A stretch of DNA of 64,000 nt from Caenorhabditis elegans (Eukaryota > Nematoda > Chromadorea > Rhabditida > Rhabditidae). Below are positions 10,908 through 21,593 of this stretch, piece by piece. The stretch covers positions 1,426,001 to 1,490,000 of the forward strand of contig NC_003282.8 of assembly GCF_000002985.6 (NCBI RefSeq), in the 5' to 3' direction. Numbering within the stretch: position 1 is the stretch's first letter; each line of letters starts with the position of its first letter. The notes under the pieces were generated by a model, which did no database searches, had not been told where the DNA came from, and saw only the letters and a list, made by a program, of their open reading frames with translations. The position numbers and the translations under genes were made by a program.

Positions 10908-12689
10908 TTAATCTTTCGCAAAACTTGAAAAATCTGAAAATCCATACGTCGTCTGGAATTCCGCATTGGAAAAGATTCTCAACAAGAACGAGGCGTCATC
11001 ATGAGCATCAAATGTGCACGGAACGATGACGTATTGTCCAGGCGGGACCCGGAAGCGTACAGTAACCTCTCGCATGTTAATAAAGACTTTTGTACGAGCT
11101 ATCGGCTTCTGCCCGCTGACGTCATGGATCGCCTGTCCCGAGCCATCAGCTTTATAGACTGAAAATCCAATTGGCAAATTGTCAAGTCCCTTAGTCCGGA
11201 GCTCTCGACGATATTTCTGGAGCACTGCTCCAATTACAGTACACTTCCCGTCGTGCTCAACAGAATCCATGGGTACTTGGAAGTATGTACCATATTGGGG
11301 ATTATTACAATAGGTATCATTATTCTGACATCCACCGGCGGTTCCTTGACGGGAATTCCATTCTCCGTCCTCCGATTTTTCGACCCATTGGTGCTTTTGC
11401 TTGTCGTGGACCTGGAAATATTGATTTTTTGAAAATTATTCACAGATCTATATATGTATATATATATATTTATATCTAATGAATTATTGATTTTTATTGG
11501 ATAAAAAAATATAGATTTTTCTGGAATTTTCGAGAAAAAAAATTAATTGAATAGGGATTTTTATAAAATTTCATCGATTTTTTTAAAAATTTTTCAGAAA
11601 ATGTATTGATTTTTATGGAATTAAAAAAAATTAAAATCAAAATTATCGACATTTTCCGATTTTTTTCAAAAACTACACAGCTTATAGATTTTTCTCGAAG
11701 TTTTCTTATTTTTTTCTGAAAATTTATCGATTTTTTCAGGAATTTAATCGATTTTTCAGAAAATTCATCGACTTTTCGGGAATTTTATCGATTTTTATAG
11801 AATTTTCCTGAAGTTTTTCTGAAAATTATTGAGTTTACCGAAAACTTTTCGATTGTTCTAGAAATTTATCGATTTTTCTGGAATTTATTGATTTTTACGG
11901 TTTTTGCAAAAACTACACAGCACCTCCACACCAGTCATCTCCGAAATCTCATCCATAACATCGGCAGACAAGTTACAGCATTCCATCTGCGTGAAATTGG
12001 TCATAAAATCGTCAAAAGACATCCAAAATTCGCCGTCTTTAGCAAACTGGACCCCCATTTGTTCCCGTTGTTGAGGATCCACTTGGCTCCATTCCGAGCT
12101 TCCATCACTCCATGCACCATTCCATTCTTTCGAGTTACCCCATGGATTTCTGATTCGAAGAAGTGGAACTTGTCCCTGAAAATAGGAGAAAATTTGATCT
12201 AGAATCCCCAAAATTTTCCACCATACCCCATAGGTATTAACTGTCTGAATAGCAGTAATACTATAAGCATGTCCTCTGACAAGCCCATTCGTCAACTGAG
12301 CCTCTTTCACATTCTCATCAGCATCAATCGAACATCCGAAGAGTGATCCCATTTGCATTCCTCTAACCAACATTGCCAGCGTGGTTGATTTATCTCCTTT
12401 CGAGATATCAAAGAACTCGGTGAGCCCGCCGGTAAAATCCTCGAGGGCTTCTGCAGTGGTACCACCATCGAGATTTTCATAGCCTCCGTAGAGTCTGGAA
12501 AGAATATGAATGAAGCGAATTTGAAATTAATTTCAAATTGTCACAACTATTAGCGGGAACTCATAATATAACATTTAATTACAACAACTCTACAGTTTGT
12601 GAGAATGTGTAAGTTTACTGAAGTGACTATGCTGGCCTAATATATTGGACTAAAAGATACTATACTTACTATTAATGTGGTATATTAAA

Positions 12690-12758
<69 letters not shown>

Positions 12759-15700
12759 GCATATGCATTTGTATATGAAATAGTCTATAAATAGTCTATA
12801 GTGTATTTTTAGTTGATTCTATAGATGGAATAAGGAAACCTGAGAATTTGGTTTTAGGCCTTAAAATGGGTTTAGGCCCAAAACTACAGTGTTTCGTTTT
12901 GAGATGTTCTGAAAACTTTTAACAAAAAAATTGGGATCGAAATTTTGGAGAAAAGCGGATTTTCAACTAAAATTTCAAAATTTCAATCAATGCGTAGAAA
13001 ATTCACTTACTAAATACTTATACTTATTTACTACTAATAGTTAAATACTCACTAAATAAAATACACCAAGGAAAGGAAGTTAGGTGTAAATTATATGTGA
13101 ATTGAGAAAAGTCTATTACATATATGTTCATCAAGTATTTACTAATTTCGAGTTTCCCGGAAATTAATGCTTAGAGCTGAAAGTGGAGTACCGAAATTTG
13201 AGAAATTTTCTCAAATTACTCCAAAATTTCCACTGTTTCCGAATATGTATCAAGTAAAATATATCTGTTGTGGAATGGGGAGCCATTCCACAATGTCTCG
13301 TCCTACGATCTCTTCAGAGATCTCTCAGACGAAGATTCTATGACAAAGAGCCGCACAAGTCATTCTTTCTTCTGCGTCTCTCGCTCTCATACGCTCTCTC
13401 ACAAGAGTCACACTCGCGCCCCACAGCGACATTAGCTGCGCGGGGACTCAAGCGACGACAGGATACGCAGCTATTGGACGCCACCACTTCAGTCTTGATG
13501 CTGCGCTCGTGCCGAACGGTCGTGCGTGGCACTTCTCTCCCGACGCATCCCCCATTTTCCTTTGTAATTGCCCCTCACTATTATTCATGTACTTGCTCCG
13601 ATATCCAAGGAGAACCCGACAATCTCTGATAACCAAAGAGAACCCGACAAACTCCAATAACCAAGGAGTTTCCAGGCCTTCCCCCTACTTTAGCCTCTCT
13701 TCCTCTTTTATTGTAATTCTTATAATCATTACCTATATATAAAAAAATAGTGTCCGTTTGTTAACAAGTGACGTCATAGCTTACAAAGGCAAGGTGTTTT
13801 CGGCTGTTGGAGGGATATTAGTTTGTGGTTAGTAGAGGGGTATGGGCGGGGTACTGTAGTAGTACTGTAGGAGTACTGTAGGAGTACTGTAGGATCACTG
13901 TAGTTTAGGAAAAATTGAGTTTTTGTCTTTTGAAGAGATATAGGTTTGGGGTTAGTAGTGGAATATGGTCGGGGTACTGTAGTAGTACTGTAGAGGTACT
14001 GTAGGAGTACTGTAGGATTACTGTAGTTTATGAAAAATTGTGTTTTTGTCTTTTGAAGAGATATAGGTTTGCGGTTAGTAGTGGAATATGGTCGGGGTAC
14101 TGTAATAGCACTGTAGGAGTACTGTAGGAGTACGGTAGGATTACGGTAGTTTATGAAAAATTGACTTTCCGTCTTTGGAAGGGAAATTGGAAACTTTGGG
14201 AAAATTCTGAAATGTTCCAGAACCTTCTGGGAATTTCTGGAAAATTCTGAAAAGCTTTAGAACCTTCTGGAAAATTCTGGAATGTTCCAGAACCTTCTGG
14301 AAAATTCGAAAAAATTCTGGATTGTTCTAGAACCTTCTGGAAAATTAAAAAAATGTTGCTGCGAGATCTTCGTGGCGAGACCCACCGTGGTGAGACCCAT
14401 CGTGAAAAGACCCATCGTGGTGAGACCCATCGTGGCGAGACCCACCGTGGTGAGACCCATCGTGGAAAGACCCATCGTGGTGAGACCCATCGTGGCGAGA
14501 CCCATCGTGGCGAGACCCATCGTGGTGAGACCCATCGTGGTGAGACCCATCGTGGTGAGACCCATCGTGGTGAGACCCGTCGTGGTGAGACCCACCGTGG
14601 TAAGACCCAAAATTTTGGCGGGAAATTTAAATTTTCTGAGAAAAATATTTTGGCGGGAAATTTAAATTTTCTGTGAAAAATATTTTGGCGGGAAATTTAA
14701 ATTTTCTGAGAAAAATATTTTGGAGGGAAATTTAATATTTCAGTGAAAAAATTTTGGCGGGAAATTCAAATTTTCTGTGAAAAAAATTTTGGCGGGAAAT
14801 TCAAATTTTCTGTGAAAAAATTTTGGCGGGAAATTCAAATTTTCTGTGAGAAAAATTTTGGCGGGAAATTCAAATTTTCAGTGAAAATATTTGGCGGGAA
14901 ATTCAAATTTTCAGTGAAAAAATTTTGGCGGGAAATTCAAATTTTCAGTGAAAAAAATTTTAGCGGGAAATTCAAATTTTCAGTGAAAAAATTTTGGCGG
15001 GAAATTCAAATTTTCAGTGAAAAAATTTTGGCGGGAAATTCAAATTTTCTGTGAGAAAAATTTTGGCGGGAAATTCTAATTTTCAGTGAAACAATTTTGG
15101 CGGGAAATTCAAATTTTCGGTGAAAAAATTTTGGCGGGAAATTCAAATTTTCAGTGAAAAAAATTTTAGCGGGAAATTCAAATTTTCGGTGAAAAAATTT
15201 TGGCGGGAAATTCAAATTTTCAGTGAAAAAATTTTAGCGGGAAATTCAAATTTTCAGTGAAAAAATTTTGGCGGGAAATTCAAATTTTCAGTGAAAAAAT
15301 TTTTGGCGGGAAATTCAAATTTTCAGTGAAAAAATTTTAGCGGGAAATTCAAATTTTCAGTGAAAAATTTTTGGCGGGAAATTCAAATTTTCTGAGAAAA
15401 ATTTTTTGGCGGGAAATTCAAATTTTCTGAGAAACTTTTTGTTAGCTTAAATACCACGATGGGTCTCGCCTTGGAACTGGCGAGACCCATCGTGGAGAGA
15501 CCCTTAAAAATATGGGCGGGAACTTCAAAATTTATGAGAAAAGAAATTTTGGCAGGAATTCAAATTTTCTGAGAACAATTTTGGCGGGAATTCAAATTTG
15601 CTGGGAAAAAAATTTTTGCGGGAAATTCAGATTTTCTGAGAAAAAAGATTTTGGAGGGAAATTCAAATTTTCTGAGGAAAATGCTTGGCGGGAAATTCAA

Positions 15701-18700
15701 ATTTTTGTTCTGGAATCAATTTTTTTGTTTCAGCACCTTCTGGAAGTTTCAAGAAAATTCTAGACTGTTCTAGAATCATCTGGAAAATTCAAAAAAGTTC
15801 TGAAATGCTCTACAACCTCCTATAACTGAAGGAGTTTTTATTTGTTTCGTTACATCTATATTCAAAGAACTTAGTAGTTAATTATTCAGACTTCTCCAGT
15901 TAAGGAAAGTTATTAACTTATTAAAAAAACTGTAACTCTGTGGAATTTTTTCGAAAGCCTGATAATGATGATGTGTTAGTAGAAAAATCAGAACATTCTA
16001 ACTGTCTCTTTGAATTTTCTGAATCGTATACCATGGAAGGAGAAAATGCGATTTAATCGATGAAGTTTCAACTTTTTTTAATGAGACATTTTTGAATGAT
16101 TAAAAGGACATCTATTTGTTATACATTTTAAACTCCGCCAGTCGTTGGCCGCGCCGGAGGCGCGGTCATCGGCTGGTTACTATATAAATTAATATATTTA
16201 TACATTTGTTCTGTCACTAGCTCTATATTCAAGTCTCCTCGGGAGCGGGTGCCACAACAATATCTCAGATTTCGGTACTCCACGGAATACTAATAGAGAC
16301 TATACTGTAGGAATCTACTCTCCAGGCTTCCTCCTCCCACTAACTTAGCATAGGCCTTCTCCAACAGGGCACTCCAGAATTCATTATTCTCCTGTGATCT
16401 CATATAACACAATCGCCCATCAACTGTCGGCAGCCGATCATCAATCACTACATCAACCCATTGTCCATATCTCCAGAATTGAAAATGAAAGATTCCTGCG
16501 TAATTCTCCGTGAATGACTGATCAGGTGGCACTACTCGATAGAAGAGCTCATCTCGGAGTGTCAAATTGGCCACTGCCGCCAGGAGCCAACAATCTCCAA
16601 GTGCTCCCTGCTTTACGTCAAATCGAGATTTCTCGCCAACGATGAGTTGAGGGTTCTCGTAGATTTCTCCGGGCCGTTTCCAGATAATCGGCTCGTCCGG
16701 GCGGGTTTTGTAGTAGAGCGAGGAGTCGTTGGCTGGAAAATAGTAATGGATATTAGAGAAAGTATTCGAAAATTTTACAATGTTTTTCGGGAAAGTCTAC
16801 AAGTTTTTAAAAAACATCGATTTTGTGAAATAAATCAATTTTTCGGGAAACTTTATCGAGTTTCCGTGAAATTTATAGTTTTATCTGTGAAATTGATCGG
16901 CTTTCAAGAAAATGTCTATTTTTTATCTATCTTATAAATTTTTTGGACTTTTTTCTAAAAATTGATTTTATTGTATTCGGAAAATTTTTGATTTTTCGGA
17001 AATGATTTTTCGGAAATTTCATCTATTTTTTGAATCTTTATCGATTATTCAGAAAAATTATCAACTTTTCAAGAATTTTATCGATTTTTCTGGAATTTTA
17101 TTGATTTTTCTGAAATTTTACAAATTTTTCTGAAATTTTTTCGATTTTTCCGAAAGTTTATCAATTTTTCTGAAATTTTATCGATTTTTCTGCAATTTCA
17201 TCGTTTTTTTGAAACTTTATTGATTTTTTGAAACTTTATCGATTTTTTAAAGAATTTTTTCGATTTTTCTTGAATTTTATCAAATTTTCTGGAATTATAT
17301 TGATTTTTCTGAAATTTTACAAATTTTTCTGAAATTTTTTCGATTTTTCCGAAAGTTTATCGATTTTTCTTGAATTTTATCAAATTTTCTGGAATTATAT
17401 TGATTTTTCTGAAATTTTACAAATTTTTCTGAAATTTTTTCGATTTTTCCGAAAGTTTATCGATTTTTCTTGAATTTTATCAAATTTTCTGGAATTTTAT
17501 CGATTTTTCTGCAATTTCATCGTTTTTTTTGAAACTTTATCGATATTTTGAAATTTTTTCGATTTTTCCGAAAGTTTATCGATTTTTCCGAAAGTTTATC
17601 GATTTTTCTGAAATTTTATCGATTTTTCTGCAATTTCATCGTTTTTTTGGAATTTTATCGATTTTTTGAAACTTTATCGATTTTTCTGGAATTTTATCGA
17701 TTTTTCTGAGATTTTATCGATTTTTCTGGTATTTTATTGATTTTTTTGAAATTTTATCGATTTTTTCTAGAATTTTATCGATTTTTCTTGAATTTTATCG
17801 ATTTTCTGAAAGCTTATCGATTTTTCTTGAATTTTATCGATTTTCGGGATTTTCCGCTTAATTGCATCGTTTACCCGGAAATTGCGGATCCTCGAACAAG
17901 CACCGCTGATCCAGACATCTCTGACGTTCCTGCTGGAAATTAATCGTCTGAAACTGTTGCTGAAACCCGATTCCCGGTCCACCGCCACCTCCCGGCGTAA
18001 ACGGTTGGACATCTCGTTTGAATTTCCCGCTAATAATATTATCGAGCACCACTTTTCCGATACTGCTCAACGAATTATTCTGACCGCCCATCTGGAAGAT
18101 GATGTTTCCAGCGATGGCTCCGATGATGGCTCCGGTTGCCGGATTGATTCCGAAGAATTGATGAGTTGCCGATGAGATTAGATTTCCGACGATAGATTCC
18201 ATTCCGCCGGATGAGAAGACGTTGGTGAGTCCTCCGCTGCTGTCGCCGCCGCCGCCTTGAGAGATCAAGGATCCGATTTGTCCGACGACACCGTCGAAAC
18301 CACCGCCACCGAATCCGTCCATAGCGCCTGAAAATTGAATTTTTCGATTTATTGATTTTCGGAAAAAAAAAATCAATTTTTTAAAACATTTTCTGATGAA
18401 AATTATTGATTTCTCTAGAATTTCATCGATTTTTTCTGGAATTCATTGATTTTTTAATATATCGATTTTTTACAGAAATCACGAAATTAAAATTATTGAT
18501 TTTTCTGAGAATTTATGAAATTAATGAAATTATGCGATTTTTTTTTTGAAAATTTTCGAGAAAATTCATTAATTTTTTATAGAAGCTTTATTGATATTTT
18601 TTGGAAAATATACTGACTTTTCTGAAAGTTTATGGTGTTTTAGAAAGAAAATTGATCAAATTACGATACAAATCAATTTTTGTGAAATTTTTTGATTTTT

Positions 18701-19966
18701 TTCAAAAATTTACAGCTTTTCCTGAAGTTTTATCCATTTTCTTTTTAGAAATTTATCAATTTTTCTGAGATTTTATTGATTTTTCTGAAATTCTATCGAT
18801 TTTTCTAGATTTTTATCGATTTTTCTGGGATTGTATCGATTTTTCTCAAATTATCGACATTTTTTGTGGAAGATTTTTGATTTTATCGTTTTTCGAGGTT
18901 AAAATCTCAAAATTCAGCTGGAAAACCAGATTTTCGAGTGAAAAATCTCAAATTTTTTTAATTTTCCGCTGGAAATTCTAGAAAATCCCGTACCCTTAAT
19001 AAGGGATCCCATTCCATGATTCTCATTATTTCCTCCATCATTTTCTCCATAATTGGTATTTGCAGCCGCCTGAGTGTATCCATCATCATCATCATCTTCT
19101 TCCTCTTCTTCTTCAGAATGTTCCACGTCATTCGAATAATCTTCTTGCTCTTCTGGCTCAGGCTCCGCCTCCTCTTGCTCCTCGTATTGCTCCGAGTCGT
19201 CGTAGCCGCCTGGAAAATTGCATTTTTAGATTTCAATTGGAAAAAACGATTTTTTGAGCTCAAAATGAGATAAGCAAAAGCCTACGCATGAACCTATGCC
19301 TAAGCCTAATCCTAAGCCTAAATTTGCTTAAAAACGCGGTTTTTTTCACTGAACATTGGGAATTTTCGTGCTAATATTCAATTTTTTGGTAAAAAAATTA
19401 AATTTCGCGGTGTAAAATTTGGTTTTTTAAAGCTGGTTTTTGTGCATTATTGGTGAAAAAAATCGATAGAAACTCAAATTTTCAGTGAAAAATACGATTT
19501 TCAAGCTAGAAAGTTGTTTTTTTTTTCGCTGAAACTTCAAGATTTTCATGAGAAATCTTTTTCTTCTGGAATTTAAACGTTTTAAATGCCAAATTTGGCG
19601 AAAAAACTGGTTTTTCACATGAAAAAGCCCAAATTTCAGGACGAAATTTGGATTTTCAGCAATTTTTCGGATAAAATCCGGACCTTGATAATCCTGCTGC
19701 TGATATTCGTCATCGTAGCCACCACCGCCATAGTTCTGCTGTTGATAATCCTGCTGGTTACCGTAATCCTGTTGATTACCGTATCCTTGACCATAATCCT
19801 GATTACCGTAGTTCTGCTCGTTACCGTAATCCTGCTCCTGAAACTGATTCTGATCGTCGTAGCCACCGCCGCCACCGCCGCCGCCACCTCCATAGTCATC
19901 GTTGTAATCTTCGCCTCCCTGATCATTACCACCATCTTCCTCGTAGTACTCCTCCTCGTCGGACAT
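10908..19966 (-). CDS. clp-7: Calpain-type cysteine protease with Gly-rich N-terminus
   Basis: Seven exons (19684-19966, 18994-19209, 17875-18327, 16345-16732, 12227-12494, 11924-12175, 10908-11411) join in phase to 787 residues. Residues 1-95 are a low-complexity Gly/Tyr/Gln/Asp region with [14 protein letters not shown] repeats; 96-165 are strongly acidic; 166-317 are a Gly-rich module ([29 protein letters not shown]). The protease core follows with Cys365 in GALGDCWLL, His522 in GHAYSIT and Asn546 in RIRNPWG, then a C2-like domain. Exons 4 and 5 have exactly the same lengths (388 and 268 nt) as in the first calpain gene, showing tandem duplication. The N-terminal layout resembles CLP-1. 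There is no EF-hand domain. The exon 6 donor (GAG then GTGCTG) is weak. The protein ends about 13 residues beyond the paralogue. Intron 4 holds a Helitron-like element. The symbol is from recall and gene order. Confidence 0.85.
11480..11900. repeat. ATCGATTTTT-type repeats in the last calpain intron
   Basis: Degenerate units of TTATCGATTTTTCTGGAA fill the intron between the last two exons, with a short (AT)n-like TATATATG run near 11452-11470. Confidence 0.6.
12689..12775. repeat. (ATATGT)n microsatellite
   Basis: About eleven tandem ATATGT hexamers, then variant units (ATGCATATGCAT), in the large fourth intron of the second calpain gene. Confidence 0.9.
13266..13727. other. GC-rich island inside an intron, possible decayed mobile-element terminus
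   Basis: A stretch much richer in G+C than its surroundings begins TGTTGTGGAATGGGG, immediately repeats this as an inverted repeat (CCATTCCACAA), and contains CTCTCGCTCTC and partial direct repeats of AGAACCCGACAA. It abuts the left end of the Helitron-like element. A solo LTR is one reading (it starts TGT), but I see no convincing target duplication. No protein similarity is recognised. Confidence 0.3.
13828..14165 (+). repeat. 121-bp tandem repeat with nested TACTGTAG units
   Basis: Three copies of a roughly 121-bp unit start at GTTAGTAG; each has four or five spaced TACTGTAG-type octamers, followed by GAAAAATTG and GTCTTTTGAAGAGATATAGG. The last copy is diverged. Confidence 0.85.
14206..14345. 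promoter_or_regulatory. Heat-shock-element-like array 1
   Basis: Alternating GAA and TTC pentamers run continuously, for example TTCCAGAACCTTCTGGAAAA and TTCTGGAATGTTCCAGAACC. This fits the HSF-1 consensus of inverted nGAAn units over many consecutive positions. It lies inside the Helitron-like element. Carriage of HSF-1 sites by Caenorhabditis Helitrons has been reported in the literature (recalled). Confidence 0.7.
14356..14612 (+). repeat. 15-bp minisatellite, CGTGGTGAGACCCAT unit
   Basis: Seventeen or so 15-bp units, with variants GTGGCGAGACC, GTGAAAAGACC and CACCGTGG. Because 15 is a multiple of 3, three frames on each strand stay open (GETHR, MGLTT, VRPIV), giving false ORFs. Related units occur at 33585-33775 and 51445-51570. 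Confidence 0.95.
14618..15432 (+). repeat. About 34-bp minisatellite containing TTTTGGCGGGAAATTCAAAT
   Basis: About 24 units of 33-36 bp. Each contains TTTTGGCGGGAAA, TTCAAATTTTC and GTGAAAAA. GGCGGGAA matches the E2F-type core. Units near the left end have TTTAAATTT in place of TTCAAATTT. Degenerate units continue from 15510 to 15705. Confidence 0.95.
15725..15830. promoter_or_regulatory. Heat-shock-element-like array 2
   Basis: A second run of alternating TTC/GAA pentamers (CTTCTGGAAGTTTCAAGAAA, TTCTAGACTGTTCTAGAATC) follows the minisatellite, so the minisatellite is flanked by such sites on both sides. Confidence 0.6.
16760..17850. repeat. ATCGATTTTTCT satellite with a higher-order repeat
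   Basis: About 1.1 kb of the third calpain intron is a quasi-tandem array of 20-22 bp units, TTATCGATTTTTCTGAAATT. Between 17262 and 17465 a block of about 100 bases (TCTTGAATTTTATCAAATTT to GAAAGTTTATCG) is present twice in direct order, so recent block duplication has occurred. The array stops just before the splice donor at 17875. Confidence 0.8.
18330..18870. repeat. ATCGATTTTT-type repeats, second intron of the larger calpain gene
   Basis: More degenerate copies of the same AT-rich unit fill this intron on the other side of the Gly-rich exon. Confidence 0.6.
19266..19322. repeat. Telomere-type GCCTAA repeats
   Basis: CCTAAGCCTAATCCTAAGCC is a short interstitial run of the complement of TTAGGC in the first intron of the larger calpain gene. 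Confidence 0.65.
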
Positions 19967-20970
19967 TGTTCAGCAGATTTCACAAGTTTTTAGCTGAACT
20001 TTCGAAAAAAAATTGAGTAAAAACGAGAAAAATTGAAGAAAAACGCTTTAAAACTGCGGTTTTTGACGGGAAAATCGACAATTTCACAACAATGGAGATT
20101 TAGAGAAAACGACAAATAGCCAAAACTCGTTTGTTGTGAAGGGAAAACGGTCAGCAATATTGCTATAGAAAACGGCCCCGATTTCGGGTGAAGAGACGCA
20201 GAAATCGGCGCGCAGGTGACGTCCGGTGGTCGAGTACCTATTTTTATTGATGAAATTGCAAAAATTTGTTTTAAAACCTGCGAAAAATCACGAAAATCGG
20301 TTGAAAATTAGCAAAAAAAGAGCGAAAAAGTGAAAAATAATATTTTTTTTTCTGAATTCCCACGAGGAGTACACGCCGTTTGGGATTCTAGTCCACGCTG
20401 GAAATGCTTGCATTAATTGAATTTTCAGCTGAAATAAGATTGTTTTTCTCTGAAAAAAATTCTGAAAAAGCTCATAAGAGTGATTTTTCATAAATACAAG
20501 TGTGAAAAACTCAGTGAAATGTCTAAAAATTCAGGGTTTTCTCGCGAGGAACATGAATGGAGTTTTCTAGGCCAGCAGTATGGTATTTAAAAAAAAAAAT
20601 CAATATTTGCAAAGTAAAGTTTATCTGAAATTCTGAAAAAAAATCCATTAAAAAATCGGATAAAGTTGAAAAATTTGAAAGTTATTTTTCCGAAGAAAAT
20701 CGATAAATATTTTATTATGTTATTTACTTTCATTTTTCATACAATACAGTTCAGTAAAATTTTCAATGTGTTGTTTTTTTTTGTGAGCACAAAAAAATTG
20801 AAAAAAAAAACTGGAAATTAATTTAGAAGTAGGTGAGACGAAGTATGGAATTAGCCGAGGCAGCTGAAAAATAAACGTTTTTTCTTTAATTTTATGAAAA
20901 TTATCAAGTTCATTTGAGTATATTACCGGTCCAGAGAGAGTTTAGTCAGTTGAAAAGACGCAGACATCTC
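19967..20970. other. Upstream region of the larger calpain gene
   Basis: About 1 kb with no credible gene. It contains a fragment of the foldback end (near 20540-20580) whose short ATG-led frame (SREEHEW) is a repeat artefact, plus AT-rich unique sequence. The leader AAAACTTGTGAAA lies directly before the calpain ATG and is also found before the acidic ORF at 24793. Confidence 0.5.
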
Positions 20971-20976
20971 GGGACC

Positions 20977-21352
20977 CAACGGACGGGAGAGGCCCCACGA
21001 AAAGGGGAGCAGAACGAAAAGGGGATCTTCGAAAAGGGGAGATACGAAAAGGGGAGCTGGCACTGTGCCAAACGCACAAAACGCTTTTTTATTCTCATTC
21101 AACGCACGCATTATTTTTGTATTTTACGCTAAACAACGCGCGATGCGTAATAACGGAGTGTGGTTATAACAAAGTCGTGCGTTGAATGAGAATAAAAACG
21201 CGTTTTGTGCGTTTGGCACAGTGCCAGCTCCCCTTTTCGTTGCTCCCCTTTTCGTATCTCCCCTTTTCGTATCTCCCCTTTTCGTATCTCCCCTTTTCGC
21301 AGATCCCCTTTTCGCTCTGCTCCCCTTTTCGTGGGGCCTCCCCATTTTGTTT
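20977..21352. mobile_element. Foldback element whose arms are 15-bp tandem repeats
   Basis: Outer arms are arrays of a 15-bp unit (CGAAAAGGGGAGATA on the left; CCCCTTTTCGTATCT on the right), inside which lies an inverted pair GCACTGTGCCAAACGCACAA / TTGTGCGTTTGGCACAGTGC and TTCTCATTCAACGCACG / CGTGCGTTGAATGAGAA. The right arm has seven units and the left four. Open frames here (EKGRYEKGR, FSYLPFSYL) are repeat artefacts. Confidence 0.8.
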
Positions 21353-21593
21353 TTTCCACACATCAAATGAGTGTTACAGTAGTACGAAGCGCGGCAAGAC
21401 TCAAGGCGAGAAAATGTGAATTCTTTCCGAAACTAGTTCCCAAATTCTTCAATTTTTTGCTACTGGTTTGTTCGAAATCTTGTCTTTTGTCTTTTCTAAA
21501 TTGGAAACTGGTCATTTACTGCATAGACGTTGTATTTGCGAGTTTTTTGTATTTAGATAATTTTCACAATGTCTTCAATTTTCGTTGTTTCAG

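Larger units (their letters stand above)
13730..16176 (+). mobile_element. Helitron-like element, copy 1 (non-autonomous)
   Basis: The right end has a perfect 7-bp stem hairpin, CCGCGCC-GGA-GGCGCGG (16149-16165), then TCATCGG and CTGG at 16173-16176 followed by host T. A hairpin about 7-11 nt before a CTRR end next to T is the Helitron signature. The left end (TATATATAAAAAAATA, 13733-13748) and the right end recur as a pair, inverted, at 50074-51680. Contents in order: three 121-bp TACTGTAG repeats, a heat-shock-element-like array, 15-bp repeats, a roughly 34-bp minisatellite, a second heat-shock-element-like array, and a unique tail. No Rep/helicase gene is present. It sits in intron 4 of the second calpain gene, about 170 bases from an exon. 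The exact left boundary is uncertain. Confidence 0.65.

Noticed and set aside
14257..14676. Long open frames reading GETHR, MGLTT or VRPIV repeats
   Set aside because: They are frames through a 15-bp minisatellite (a multiple of three), open in many frames on both strands; no independent coding signal.
14743..15215. Frames with [18 protein letters not shown] repeats
   Set aside because: They come from the 34-bp minisatellite; unit length and A-run variation shift the frame, and both strands are open.
14356..15432. CRISPR-like direct repeats
   Set aside because: This is eukaryotic DNA; units are contiguous minisatellites without unique spacers or cas genes.
19427..19993. Plus-strand hydrophobic frames over the first calpain exon
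   Set aside because: They are antisense to the Gly/Gln/Asp-rich calpain N-terminus and have no splice or start support.
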